Source: Saprospiraceae bacterium
Lineage (GTDB): Bacteria > Bacteroidota > Bacteroidia > Chitinophagales > Saprospiraceae
NCBI GenBank assembly: GCA_016706365.1
Contig: JADJJU010000002.1
Span: 310,001 to 374,000, forward strand
DNA: 64,000 nt
Direction of reading: 5' to 3'
The notes below the pieces were generated by a model, which worked only from the letters and a program-made list of their open reading frames with translations, was not told the origin of the DNA and did no database searches. Both the position numbers and the translations under genes were made by a program. Every line of letters begins with the position of its first letter. Within the stretch, counting starts at the first letter, position 1. Shown here piece after piece: positions 26,506 to 35,730 of the stretch.

Positions 26506-27036
26506 ATGGAAACTGCTATACGTACTGAAAGACTTCTTTTAAGAAAAATTGTAGCTACTGACATAGATAAAGTATATGAAGGATTATCACATCCACTGGT
26601 TATCAAGCATTATGGGGTCAATTATAAAACCCTGGAAGAAACAGAAGCTCAGATGGAATGGTATGCAGAAAAAGAGGAAAAGCAAACCGGAAGATTCTGG
26701 GCTGTATGCATTGCTGACTCTGGAGAATTTATAGGGACTGGCGGACTATATTTATGGTCAAAGCTACATGAAAAAGCTGAAGCCGGATTTTGGCTTCTTC
26801 CTGAATATTGGGGTATAGGTTACATGACTGAGGCAATGAATGCGATAGTGGCTTTTGGCTTTGATCAAATGGGATTGCACCGGATAGAGGGCTTTGTAGA
26901 ATCAGACAATCTACTGTGCAAACGGGCTATGGACAAACTGGATTTTACCCTGGAAGGAACTATGCATGAATGTGAGGTTAAAAATGGAAAAAGAATCAGT
27001 CTGGACATCTACGCCAAAATAAAACCTTCTAATTAA
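26506..27036 (+). CDS. GNAT-family N-acetyltransferase (RimJ/RimL type)
   Basis: 176 residues. It has the standard start RTERLLLRKI, the acetyl-CoA-binding region EAGFWLLPEYWGIGYMTEAMNAIVAF (the GxGYMTEA variant of the P-loop-like motif) and LHRIEGFVESDNLLCKRAMDKLDF, which is diagnostic for RimJ/RimL-like N-terminal or small-molecule acetyltransferases. It acetylates an amine; the substrate is unknown. The next gene starts 76 bp later on the same strand. Confidence 0.9.
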   Translation: METAIRTERLLLRKIVATDIDKVYEGLSHPLVIKHYGVNYKTLEETEAQMEWYAEKEEKQTGRFWAVCIADSGEFIGTGGLYLWSKLHEKAEAGFWLLPEYWGIGYMTEAMNAIVAFGFDQMGLHRIEGFVESDNLLCKRAMDKLDFTLEGTMHECEVKNGKRISLDIYAKIKPSN

Positions 27037-27111
27037 ATCAATGTTTGACCATGCAATAATTTCTGCTCCCAAAGAAATATGGTGGAGATTTACCGACAAA
27101 AAATTCAAATC

Positions 27112-27840
27112 ATGACAAGTATAAAAGCAGATATTCTGGCTATCGGAGTCCATCCGGACGATGTCGAACTAAGTGCTTGCGGAATAATGCTTCAACAAAT
27201 AGCACTTGGCAGAATTGGAGGCATTCTGGATCTTACTCATGGTGAACTAGGGACAAGAGGATCTGCTGAAATTAGAGCAGCCGAAGCAAAAGCTGCAGCA
27301 AATTTGATGGGCGTGTCTTTTCGTGAAAATGCCGGACTTGCTGATGGTTTCTTTGAAAATAATCCTGCTTCTGTAATGGCTATCATTCCCTTCATAAGAG
27401 AATACAAACCAGAGATTGTATTGGTAAATGCACCACATGACAGACATCCGGATCATGGGCGCGCAGCAAAACTTAGTACTGATGCTTGTTTTTATTCCGG
27501 GCTTTCTAAAATTGAAACTGTATGGAAAGGTAAGGTCCAAAAACCATGGAGACCAAGAGCTGTTTATCATTATATACAGGACGAGCAACTTAAGCCGGAT
27601 TTTGTAGTAGATATAACTCCATTTATTGAGAAAAAAATGGAAATTCTAAGGGCATTCAAGTCACAGTTCTACGACCCAAATAGTAAAGAACCGGTCACCC
27701 CTATTGCCCAGAAAGATTTTATGGACTTCATGTATGCAAAAAATAAAATTTTTGCAAGAAGCATTCCCGGAGCAGAATATGCTGAAGGATTTATCTGCCA
27801 CCGTATTCCCGGAGTGAAAGATATTTTTGATTTAGTTTAA
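27112..27840 (+). CDS. bshB1: Bacillithiol biosynthesis deacetylase BshB1
   Basis: LmbE/PIG-L family zinc deacetylase, 242 residues from ATG 27112 (MTSIKADILA); a start at 27079 would add an atypical leader. It removes acetate from GlcNAc-malate during synthesis of the thiol bacillithiol. Zinc and catalytic motif GVHPDDVELSACG lies near residue 10-22, followed by DLTHGELGTRG, the second motif VNAPHDRHPDHGRAAKLSTDA near 115-135 and AVYHYIQ near 165. A C-terminal ARSIPGAEYAEGF motif is characteristic of BshB1. The other bsh genes are not in the window. Confidence 0.92.
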   Translation: MTSIKADILAIGVHPDDVELSACGIMLQQIALGRIGGILDLTHGELGTRGSAEIRAAEAKAAANLMGVSFRENAGLADGFFENNPASVMAIIPFIREYKPEIVLVNAPHDRHPDHGRAAKLSTDACFYSGLSKIETVWKGKVQKPWRPRAVYHYIQDEQLKPDFVVDITPFIEKKMEILRAFKSQFYDPNSKEPVTPIAQKDFMDFMYAKNKIFARSIPGAEYAEGFICHRIPGVKDIFDLV

Positions 27841-28160
27841 TTGAATTAGCGTGAATTATCCAATGAAATAGCGTACTTATTATCAATAAAAATTTATTTA
27901 TTGTGCTCGCTATCAGGGAGAATTTATAGTAATATTTGTACTCTAAATCCAAAATTAATTTTGTTTTATTTTTCTTTATTATTGATCTACAGCCAATTAA
28001 ACAATAATATTTCTGTCAAATTTTGAACTTGTTTGCACTAAATCTGCTTTAACATTATGTACATTAATTCAAATAAGATTACTTTTGCGACAGTTTCAAA
28101 ATATGTATTTTTGGGACCCCTTCAGCCTAATCGAATTTACAACCAAAAACAAAAAAATAC
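27841..28160 (+). promoter_or_regulatory. Intergenic region with the desaturase promoter
   Basis: 320 bp without a gene. The best signal is a Bacteroidota promoter: -33 TTTG at 28084-28087 and -7 TATTTTTG at 28106-28113, separated by 18 bp, giving a leader of about 40 nt before ATG 28161. The rest is AT-rich with no clear hairpin or ORF. Confidence 0.55.
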
Positions 28161-29270
28161 ATGTCGTTAAAAACTGTGCGTTTCACGCAGCGAGACAAAT
28201 CGGCGGACTTTCTTCCTACAGTGCGTAAAAGAGTAAATGAGTACTTTGAAAGCAACAATATATCCCGTTACGCCAATGCAGCTATGGTTTTCAAAACCAT
28301 TTTCATGGTCTCCCTTTATCTGGTTCCTTATTTTCTCCTAATTACCGGAGTCATAACAAATTACTGGGTGGTTTATGCCATGTGGATATTGATGGGTTTT
28401 GGCATGTCCGGCATCGGTCTTTCCGTTATGCATGATGCCAATCATGGTGCTTACTCCAATAAGCCTATAATAAATAAAATTATGGGTAGTCTTATGTATT
28501 TGATCGGAGGTAACCCTGTCAATTGGAGAATCCAGCACAATGTGCTTCACCATTCTTTTACAAATATTGAAGGGATGGATGAGGATATTAATACCGGAGT
28601 TGTCCTAAGATTTTCACCCCACCAAAAAGTATATTGGATGCATCGCTTTCAGCATATTTATGCGTGGCCTTTGTATGGCTTGATGACGATTCTCTGGTCT
28701 ACAACAAAAGATTTCAAACAACTTTTTCGTTACAGAAGACTTGATTTACACAAGACCCAGAATAGAACTTTTAACAGCCTTTTAGTGGAAATTGCAACAT
28801 CTAAAGTTCTCTATTATGCAGTATTCTTTGTGATACCAATGATTTTCATTCCTGCTCCCTGGTATTTAATACTAGCTGGGTTTATCTCAATGCACCTCGT
28901 AACTGGACTTGTTTTAGCTTGTGTTTTCCAGCCTGCTCACGTAATGCCTACTATGGATTTTCCTCTTCCTGATGAAAATGGAAATATTGACAATAACTGG
29001 GCTATTCATGAGCTTATGACTACTACTAATTTTGCACCTACAAACAGATTGTTATCATGGTATGTGGGAGGACTTAATTATCAAATAGAACACCATTTGT
29101 TTCCAAATGTATGCCATATCCATTACCGTAAAATCTCCTCAATTGTAAAGAAAACGGCTGAAGAGTTTTCATTGCCATATTATTCTGAGCCTACATTCCG
29201 GGGAGCAGTTTACAAGCATGCAATGATGCTTAAGCAGCTAGGGAGACAAGAACAACCGGCATTTGCATAG
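28161..29270 (+). CDS. Membrane fatty-acid desaturase (front-end/acyl-lipid type)
   Basis: 369 residues, polytopic, di-iron. The three histidine boxes are HDANHGAYS (HDxxH) near residue 95, HNVLHHSFTN (HxxHH) near 130 and QIEHHLFPNVCH (QxxHH) near 310; the Gln in the third box is typical of delta-5/delta-6-like desaturases. No cytochrome b5 domain is fused, so an external ferredoxin or b5 must supply electrons. It should introduce a double bond into membrane acyl chains, perhaps under temperature control. Good promoter upstream and strong terminator downstream, so it is monocistronic. Confidence 0.92.
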   Translation: MSLKTVRFTQRDKSADFLPTVRKRVNEYFESNNISRYANAAMVFKTIFMVSLYLVPYFLLITGVITNYWVVYAMWILMGFGMSGIGLSVMHDANHGAYSNKPIINKIMGSLMYLIGGNPVNWRIQHNVLHHSFTNIEGMDEDINTGVVLRFSPHQKVYWMHRFQHIYAWPLYGLMTILWSTTKDFKQLFRYRRLDLHKTQNRTFNSLLVEIATSKVLYYAVFFVIPMIFIPAPWYLILAGFISMHLVTGLVLACVFQPAHVMPTMDFPLPDENGNIDNNWAIHELMTTTNFAPTNRLLSWYVGGLNYQIEHHLFPNVCHIHYRKISSIVKKTAEEFSLPYYSEPTFRGAVYKHAMMLKQLGRQEQPAFA

Positions 29271-29310
29271 TTGGATAAAAAAATTTAATCCTCAAATGGA
29301 GGAGCTCTAT

Positions 29311-29342
29311 AAAAGCCCGCTGATTTACAGCGGGCTTTTTTT
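29311..29342 (+). terminator. Rho-independent terminator after the desaturase gene
   Basis: A perfect stem AAAGCCCGCTG / CAGCGGGCTTT with a 5-nt loop followed by a run of T. The strongest terminator in the window. Confidence 0.92.
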
Positions 29343-29440
29343 ATGTCACCTCATTTTTATACGTGGCGAACCTTGGTAAAAAGCTTGTTTTAAATTAAGT
29401 TTACGATGTAGCCTTAAAATTCTAAACAAAACATTCCATC

Positions 29441-32400
29441 GTGAGCCAGGCATTAGATCCGGAGTTTGGAAAACTTCTTCTCCATCAATGGTTCCAAACC
29501 TTTGAAGAGTCTGATCAAAATTTAAAAGAGTCTCTAGCCAGATCTTACGAGCTACTCAATAAAGTGATAATTGAGATTACAGATCGGAGTGGCCTGCAGT
29601 TTCACACTATGTTTACAAGAATGGCTTTCATTGGAACCACTTTTAAATTGCCTCCAGCATTATTATTCAATTTGCATGTGATTCGTAAAGAGATTTCAGC
29701 TTGGTTGAATGCCAGCGAAGAGCAGAAACAGCATAGTCTGGCACTCTTAAAACGAAGCGGGGCAGACCTTATCTCATCTGTTTTCGGAAATAAACTTAGC
29801 AACGTTCAAGCCGATAAATTGCCATCCAGAGACGTCTATCTAAAGCCGGAATGGTCAGATACTGAACATATTGCACATGCCAGAGTTGAATTGACCAAAA
29901 TCGATGCAGAAACAAAGCTCCTTTATGGCCTGCCAAGGAATGGTAGTGGAGAAGTCCGTATCCGCTATAATGTAACAGGCAAAAACGATCAATTTAACAG
30001 CGGGATTGAGATCTTGCAAAAGCATTTTCAGCTGCCCCAAAGCATCAGTCTGATTGATATTGAAGTAAGAGATGATGGCAGCTGGATTCCTTGTGCTATT
30101 ATTATTTTACCGGATTATTTGCTCGATGTCACGGCAGTGGCTGAAACCCTGAAGGAAGATGGATGTCATACTGAAGGGTATCTGCTCAGAAAATATCTGC
30201 CATTGAGTAATTCCGTCCCAATTCTTTTGGGGAACATTGTTAATTTTTTTCTGGATGAACTTGTATCAGATCCTGAAAAATCTTTTTCAGATTTAAAATC
30301 CCGGCTTTTCAAACTGGCGCCTCTGACTTTTGCTACAATCAGTGACAGTGACCTGAGAACTTTTTTTGAAGAGCTACAAGTGCATTATCTCACTTTAAAA
30401 AAGCTGGCAACCGGAGGTTTCCAATCTCAGGGTATCATTCCGGAAAAATCAATTTTGGAGCCTACATTTTTTTCTGAAAAATATGGTTTACAAGGTCGTC
30501 TGGATATGTTCTATAGAGGAGAGCAACACAAAGGGGCTATTATTGAATTAAAAAGCGGCAAAATATTCAAACCCAATAAATATGGTCTGAATCAAAGCCA
30601 CTATCTGCAGACCTTATTGTATGATTTGCTCATCCAGTCAGTCTTTGAAAATAAGATCAAACCGACTTCATATATACTCTATTCAGGAGATCCGGACAAT
30701 CCCCTTAGGTTCGCACCGGTAGTGAAGGCTCAGCAGTACGAGGCGTTATCTGCCAGAAATGAATTGGTCGGAATCGAAAAACAAATTGCAAATCTGACTG
30801 ATGAGACTGATCCTGAAACATGTGTTTATCAAAAATTGAAAGTACTGGATCTAAAGGGTTTGTATGGATTTACATTGAGAGATGTTCAAATGTTTGAAAA
30901 AGTATATCACTCCCTAAGTGATATGGAGAGAAGATATTTCAATGCTTTTGCCGGAATGATTTCTAGAGAGCATATTTTGGCGAAAGTTGGCATTTCAGGA
31001 AAAGAAGGCTCCGAGGGTCAGGCTGCACTTTGGCAAAAATCAGCGCATGAAAAGGAACAGGCTTTTGAACTGATGCGGCACCTGAGAATCGGTCTTAATC
31101 AGGCAGATGCGGAGGACCCTATAGTGGTCTTGCATCATACAGAGCTGACTAATCCTCTTGCCAATTTTAGATTAGGAGATATTGTAGTGATGTATCCCCA
31201 ACCTGAAGATGAAGATACGGGTACATTTGATCAATTGATAAAATCTACAATTGTCGCAATGGATCATGAATCCCTTACTTTGCGATTACGGGCCAGACAG
31301 ACTAATCTGCAGCATTTTGAGCGACATGACAAGTGGCATATAGAACAAGATTTATTGGACAGTTCCTTCATGGGTCTTAGCAGATCCTTATTTGAATTTG
31401 CACACGCTCCTAAAGAAAAACGGGAAAAGATTCTCTCACTATTGCCCCCCAATCATACAATAGAAGTGGATGTCCAATTTCCGGACGATCTGACAGAGGA
31501 ACAAAAAAAGATTTGCTCAAAAATCATTGCTGCCCCTGATTATTTCTTGCTTTGGGGACCTCCGGGAACAGGGAAGACCAGTAAAATGCTCCACCATATT
31601 GTCCGTTATCTGCTTGAAAATACAAATGAGAAATTACTGCTCATGGCATACACCAACAGGGCGGTAGATGAAATGTGTGAGGCAATTGAATCCATTCATG
31701 CAGATGTCCGGTCTCAATATCTTAGAATAGGTTCCAGATATGGAGTAAGAACGGAATACCAGCCACGGCTCCTTGATACCTTAGCCTCGGGTTGTAAGAC
31801 GCGACAGGAGCTCCTTGATATGCTTTCTCAACAAAGGATAGTACTGGGCACGGTAGCATCTTTACAAGGGAAGCCGGAATTATTCAATCTTATTCATTTT
31901 GACAGACTATTAGTTGATGAAGCTTCTCAAATCATAGAACCTTCATTGGCAGGTTTCATGACGAGATTTGAAAAAGTGCTGTTAATCGGCGATCACTTGC
32001 AGCTTCCTGCAGTAGTGACTCAGGATAAATCATCTACAATGGTAAAAAACCAGGAGTTGAAAAATATTGGTTTGAAGGATCTCAGAGACTCCCTTTTCGA
32101 ACGTTTGTATCTGCGATGTCAGGCGATGGGCTGGGATTGGGCTTATGCAAGATTGAGTCATCAGGGAAGAATGCACGAAGATATTATGGCATTTCCCAAC
32201 CAGATTTTTTATAAAGGAGGATTGAAAATACTCCCACTTAATTCCGATAATCATTTTCAAAAAAAAGCGATAGGTGTTAACAATAATCTACTGAATAATG
32301 AAAATCAACTCTGGAATTCAATCATTAATAAGAGAGTCAATTTCCTGCAAACTCCCATCGACAAAACTCATCTTCATGGCAAAATTAACCTTCATGAAGC

Positions 32401-32779
32401 CAGATTAATAGCCGAATTGATCCCACTTTTCAGAGAATTATATCAAGATAAACAGATCAGTATTGGAGTCATAACTCCTTACAGGTCCCAAATAGCTACT
32501 ATATTGCACACACTTCAAAACAAAAATATTGAACTTGGTACTGTTCAGATAGACACAGTTGAAAGATTTCAGGGTGCTGCCAAGGATGTTGTCATTTTGT
32601 CCCTTTGTCTCAATAATAAGCATCAGCTTGCTAATCTGGTGTCATTGTCCGCAGAAGGAGTCGATAGAAAATTTAATGTTGCTTTGACCCGGGCACGTCA
32701 ACATTTAGTAGTCCTTGGCAATCCGGAAATACTCAAACTGGACGAGCGATACAAGGCTTTTATGGAAATGTATGGATAG
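29441..32779 (+). CDS. Nuclease-helicase fusion: PD-(D/E)XK domain plus UPF1/Dna2-like superfamily 1 helicase
   Basis: 1112 residues, GTG start. The N-terminal 330 residues match nothing I can name. At about 345-372 a PD-(D/E)XK nuclease core is visible: GLQGRLDMF followed by IIELKSGK, with an aligned QSHYLQTLLYDLL helix, as in Cas4/RecB-type nucleases. The four-cysteine iron-sulphur cluster of Cas4 or AddB is not evident. The C-terminal half is an SF1B helicase: Walker A LLWGPPGTGKTSK near 704, MAYTNRAVDEMCEAI (Ia), Walker B LLVDEASQIIEP near 823, GDHLQLPAV (III), and VERFQGAAKDVVILSL / NVALTRARQHLVVLG (V and VI). The arrangement recalls eukaryotic Dna2, which suggests a DNA repair or replication-end-processing role. 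It is a single gene with no defence-system partners nearby. Confidence 0.85.
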   Translation: MSQALDPEFGKLLLHQWFQTFEESDQNLKESLARSYELLNKVIIEITDRSGLQFHTMFTRMAFIGTTFKLPPALLFNLHVIRKEISAWLNASEEQKQHSLALLKRSGADLISSVFGNKLSNVQADKLPSRDVYLKPEWSDTEHIAHARVELTKIDAETKLLYGLPRNGSGEVRIRYNVTGKNDQFNSGIEILQKHFQLPQSISLIDIEVRDDGSWIPCAIIILPDYLLDVTAVAETLKEDGCHTEGYLLRKYLPLSNSVPILLGNIVNFFLDELVSDPEKSFSDLKSRLFKLAPLTFATISDSDLRTFFEELQVHYLTLKKLATGGFQSQGIIPEKSILEPTFFSEKYGLQGRLDMFYRGEQHKGAIIELKSGKIFKPNKYGLNQSHYLQTLLYDLLIQSVFENKIKPTSYILYSGDPDNPLRFAPVVKAQQYEALSARNELVGIEKQIANLTDETDPETCVYQKLKVLDLKGLYGFTLRDVQMFEKVYHSLSDMERRYFNAFAGMISREHILAKVGISGKEGSEGQAALWQKSAHEKEQAFELMRHLRIGLNQADAEDPIVVLHHTELTNPLANFRLGDIVVMYPQPEDEDTGTFDQLIKSTIVAMDHESLTLRLRARQTNLQHFERHDKWHIEQDLLDSSFMGLSRSLFEFAHAPKEKREKILSLLPPNHTIEVDVQFPDDLTEEQKKICSKIIAAPDYFLLWGPPGTGKTSKMLHHIVRYLLENTNEKLLLMAYTNRAVDEMCEAIESIHADVRSQYLRIGSRYGVRTEYQPRLLDTLASGCKTRQELLDMLSQQRIVLGTVASLQGKPELFNLIHFDRLLVDEASQIIEPSLAGFMTRFEKVLLIGDHLQLPAVVTQDKSSTMVKNQELKNIGLKDLRDSLFERLYLRCQAMGWDWAYARLSHQGRMHEDIMAFPNQIFYKGGLKILPLNSDNHFQKKAIGVNNNLLNNENQLWNSIINKRVNFLQTPIDKTHLHGKINLHEARLIAELIPLFRELYQDKQISIGVITPYRSQIATILHTLQNKNIELGTVQIDTVERFQGAAKDVVILSLCLNNKHQLANLVSLSAEGVDRKFNVALTRARQHLVVLGNPEILKLDERYKAFMEMYG

Positions 32780-32799
32780 CTGGGTTCAATTATAATAAA

Positions 32800-33324
32800 T
32801 CACTGCTCTTCATCCGGAGCTTCTTCCTGAATCTCAAAAATAGGATCTCCATTTTCATCATTCTGGATTTGATCTACTTTATCCCCCAAAATATCCCTGT
32901 CACTAGCTTCTGTCATCAAGTTCATTCCTACGTAATAGATCAGAAACCATTCATCACCCATTTTTGCGAATCGGCGTTCCATCCCAAATCTGGTTTTTTT
33001 GTATCTGATTATTTCTACAATGGTGTATTCGTCCAGGATAGTTATTTGTTGAATAAATTCATCATCCTCATCCAGCATTGGCTTATGCACTTCCCAGAAT
33101 TCAGGGTACCATCTGAAACTATCATCTATTGGATTCTCCTCATTCAATCCTCCCGGCATTCCCTCCAATGGAAATAAAATATGCTCCATCTGATAAGCAG
33201 AATCATTGTGAAAACGCTCATAGAACACCTCAAAATCTGCAGGCAATTTGGGTTCTTTATTTCCACAGGCAGCCAGAACAAATGCTGCACTTGCTATGAA
33301 TACGATTATTCTATAGATTCTCAT
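32800..33324 (-). CDS. Lipoprotein, DUF4348-like
   Basis: About 174 residues from ATG 33324 (MRIYRIIVFIASAAFVLAAC, lipobox LAAC); longer starts would run deep into the upstream gene. The mature domain contains DFEVFYERFHNDSAYQMEHILFPLEG, SFRWYPEFWEVHKPM, and YTIVEIIRYKKTRFGMERRFAKMGDEWFLIYY, resembling the DUF4348 fold seen in Bacteroidota lipoproteins (distant NTF2-like). The tail is acidic. It overlaps the preceding phosphopantetheinyl transferase gene by 14 bp, so they are co-transcribed, though the functional link is not obvious. Confidence 0.78.
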   Translation of the reverse strand: MRIYRIIVFIASAAFVLAACGNKEPKLPADFEVFYERFHNDSAYQMEHILFPLEGMPGGLNEENPIDDSFRWYPEFWEVHKPMLDEDDEFIQQITILDEYTIVEIIRYKKTRFGMERRFAKMGDEWFLIYYVGMNLMTEASDRDILGDKVDQIQNDENGDPIFEIQEEAPDEEQ

Positions 33325-33976
33325 TTTCAGAATTTTCTTTTTTACGGACATAAACAAAATAAATATCTCTGAATAATTCATAATGTACATCATACATCTG
33401 ATGAAATGAATCCAGTCTGATATGAGCTGTAGTAAATCCCCCGCTCGGATTTATCTCAAAAGAATCAACAAACAAGTGCAATTTAAAGTCAATTTTTCTT
33501 CTTCCGTACGCTTTATAAAGCCCCTCTTTTGTACCCCAAAGAATATGCAAAGCTGCTATTTCATCTTCAGCATTCTCTACAATTGACATTTCATCATTTC
33601 CAACAAATTTCTTTTTAAGCCTTAAAATGGATGTCCAACGCTGTTGAATATCAACTCCTACCGGGTATGGAGCTGCAATTACGGCTGCAAATCCATTTGT
33701 GTGACTCATGGATATGAAAAACGTAGAATCTTTCAAATATGGTTTACCGTGCTCATCTTTTAAAATAGGGCCCCGAATCTCGCGCTCACTTAAAGTATGA
33801 ACCAATTGCCTCACAGCAAGCCACTCAACACGTTTTCTTCCTTTGATTTGATCGAGTTGCTCCTGCTCTTCTGGCCAAAATGCCAACTGATCCAGAAAGT
33901 ACTGTTCAGTTTCTGTAACTTCCCATATGCCCAGGATGCAATGATCTATTAAATTTTTTCTATAAACTAACGGCAT
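33311..33976 (-). CDS. 4'-phosphopantetheinyl transferase (Sfp type)
   Basis: 221 residues. It transfers the phosphopantetheine arm of CoA to a serine on carrier proteins. Visible motifs: ISMSHTNGFAAVI near residue 90-100, VGVDIQQ (magnesium-binding Asp) near 110, and WGTKEGLYKAYGRRKIDF near 150, the (F/W)xxKEA-like active-site helix with Gly in place of Ala. Substrate could be ACP or a secondary-metabolism carrier; no PKS or NRPS gene is nearby, and a dedicated AcpS was not seen in the window. The WD40 gene diverges 38 bp upstream. Confidence 0.9.
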   Translation of the reverse strand: MPLVYRKNLIDHCILGIWEVTETEQYFLDQLAFWPEEQEQLDQIKGRKRVEWLAVRQLVHTLSEREIRGPILKDEHGKPYLKDSTFFISMSHTNGFAAVIAAPYPVGVDIQQRWTSILRLKKKFVGNDEMSIVENAEDEIAALHILWGTKEGLYKAYGRRKIDFKLHLFVDSFEINPSGGFTTAHIRLDSFHQMYDVHYELFRDIYFVYVRKKENSENENL

Positions 33977-34014
33977 CTGTCACGAATAAAACTGATTTTG
34001 TAGCAAAATCCAGT

Positions 34015-34911
34015 ATGAAGGTTTCTCTTATACATACTTTAAGTGGACATGAGGCCGCAATTTACAAATTAATTCCGGGTCAGCGAGCAGGGACATTTTT
34101 CTCCTGTGGAGGTGAAGGGTATGTAGTAGAATGGGATCCACAGATATCTGAAAAAGGACAATTGCTTGCCAGGGATACTGATAGTCTCTATTGTATGAAT
34201 TTGATTGGTCCGGACCAGCTCCTAATGGGGACCAAAAACGGAATACTCATTAGCTGTACTTTAAAGACAACTCAGGAGATCAGAAAATTGGATATCCATA
34301 AAAAAGGCATTTATTCCATCGCAGCAAATGGAGATTATGTTTTTACTGCCGGAGGAGACGGTTGGCTCAGAGTTTTAAACAGACAAACTCTGAATCTAAT
34401 CTTCAGTATACAATTATCCGGTAAAGCTCTACGATCTGTGATCTTGATGCCTGATACCAATCAATTAATTGTTGCGGGGTCAGAGAGCAAAATATTTCTC
34501 CTGGATGCGCTCCGATTTGATTTGATTTCTAGCAATGATTCCGCCCACGACAATTCAGTCTTTTGCATGCTGATGAGCTCGCAGGATAAATTTTATTCTG
34601 CAGGGAGAGATGCCAGGTTGAACTTCAATAAGATAGGAAAAACCATTACAAATATAGCATCTGTGCCTGCACACATGAATACTATAAATGATCTGGCCCT
34701 TAATCAGGAAGCTTCCCTTCTTGCTTCAGTCAGCAGAGACAGAACCATTAAAATCTGGAAAACGGAGAATTTGGAATTATTAAAAGTTATCGATGGGCTT
34801 AAATACAAATCACATACCCATTCTATTAATACAGTCATATGGTTGGATCACGAGACTTTGGCGAGTGCAGGTGATGACAGGTTAATTAAGGTTTGGAAAA
34901 TTGAAGTTTGA
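34015..34911 (+). CDS. WD40-repeat protein
   Basis: 298 residues forming a seven-bladed beta-propeller. Blades show the pattern GH...D-x(4)-(W/V/I)-x-(W/V): HTLSGHEAAIYKL to VVEWD near the start, IHKKGIYSIAANGDYVFTAGGDGWLRV, SAHDNSVFCM to SAGRDARLNF, PAHMNTINDLALN to SVSRDRTIKIWK, and a last blade HTHSINTVIW to SAGDDRLIKVWK. There is no signal peptide, so it is cytoplasmic and likely a scaffold for protein interactions; the partner is unknown. It is divergent from the phosphopantetheinyl transferase gene. Confidence 0.88.
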   Translation: MKVSLIHTLSGHEAAIYKLIPGQRAGTFFSCGGEGYVVEWDPQISEKGQLLARDTDSLYCMNLIGPDQLLMGTKNGILISCTLKTTQEIRKLDIHKKGIYSIAANGDYVFTAGGDGWLRVLNRQTLNLIFSIQLSGKALRSVILMPDTNQLIVAGSESKIFLLDALRFDLISSNDSAHDNSVFCMLMSSQDKFYSAGRDARLNFNKIGKTITNIASVPAHMNTINDLALNQEASLLASVSRDRTIKIWKTENLELLKVIDGLKYKSHTHSINTVIWLDHETLASAGDDRLIKVWKIEV

Positions 34912-34963
34912 TGCTTTGACATTTGTCAATACGATGTATGAGCCGGCTGCCCGATTAATCTTC

Positions 34964-34971
34964 TATATTTG
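34964..34971 (+). promoter_or_regulatory. Predicted -7 promoter element for dcd
   Basis: TATATTTG, exact TAnnTTTG, 36 bp before the dcd ATG. No clear -33 element. Confidence 0.45.
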
Positions 34972-35006
34972 CACTGTTTTTAAGGACTTAAGAATAAAAA
35001 TAGACA

Positions 35007-35543
35007 ATGATTTTATCTGACAAAAAAATACTGGAAGCCATTGCAACCGGTGAAATTGTAATCGAACCATTTGATCCAGCTTGTTTGGGAACAAATTCCT
35101 ATGATGTTCACCTTGGAAAATATCTGGCTGTTTACAAAGACAGGGTTTTGGACGCTAAAAAGCATAACACAATAGAGCATTTTGAAATCGGGCCGGAAGG
35201 AATCGAACTTCAGCCGGGTACACTATATTTAGGAGTGACGGAAGAATATACAGAAACCCACAATTCCGTTCCTTTTCTTGAGGGCAAATCAAGTGTTGGG
35301 AGATTGGGAATTGATATACATGCCACCGCAGGTAAAGGTGATGTAGGCTTTTGCAATGCATGGACACTTGAAATATCCTGCGTACAACCGGTCAGAATAT
35401 ATGCCGGTATGCCTATCGGTCAACTCATATATTTCAGTGTAGACGGAGATATAGAAAATTATTACAATCGCAAGCCCGGAGCTAAGTACAATCAAAGATC
35501 CATACGGCCTGTCGAATCTATGATGTGGAAAAATCAGTTTTAA
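35007..35543 (+). CDS. dcd: dCTP deaminase
   Basis: 178 residues, the normal length. It deaminates dCTP to dUTP, feeding dUTPase and thymidylate synthesis and limiting dCTP. Trimeric dUTPase-like fold. Family sequences: MILSDKKILEAI at the start, LGTNSYDVHLG, FLEGKSSVGRLGI (substrate-binding loop), ATAGKGDVGFCNAWTLEI with the catalytic glutamate, PIGQLIYF, and a C-terminal YNQRS lid. Monocistronic, with its own -7 promoter element. Confidence 0.95.
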   Translation: MILSDKKILEAIATGEIVIEPFDPACLGTNSYDVHLGKYLAVYKDRVLDAKKHNTIEHFEIGPEGIELQPGTLYLGVTEEYTETHNSVPFLEGKSSVGRLGIDIHATAGKGDVGFCNAWTLEISCVQPVRIYAGMPIGQLIYFSVDGDIENYYNRKPGAKYNQRSIRPVESMMWKNQF

Positions 35544-35691
35544 TTATTCCACTTTCCTTTTGTTAAGAAAGCCAGTTTAGTGTGGTAAATGAGCCCTTCA
35601 TTTGAAGGCTGCATTTGTCAATGGTAAGTCATTCTTTTTACCCTTCGTCTAAAAATAATTGTAATCATAGTGTTGTTCAAGATCTTAGATT

Positions 35692-35699
35692 TACTTTTG
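35692..35699 (+). promoter_or_regulatory. Predicted -7 promoter element for the 35.7-kb outer-membrane protein gene
   Basis: TACTTTTG, exact TAnnTTTG, 32 bp before ATG 35731; a partial -33 GTTG lies at 35672-35675 (16 bp spacing). Confidence 0.4.
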
Positions 35700-35730
35700 T
35701 GTTTTAAAGCGCGCATAAAATTGTTATATC

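Noticed and set aside
29441..32779. Part of a multi-gene phage-defence system
   Set aside because: Neighbours are a desaturase, a lipoprotein and a phosphopantetheinyl transferase; no methylase, restriction or other defence genes are adjacent.
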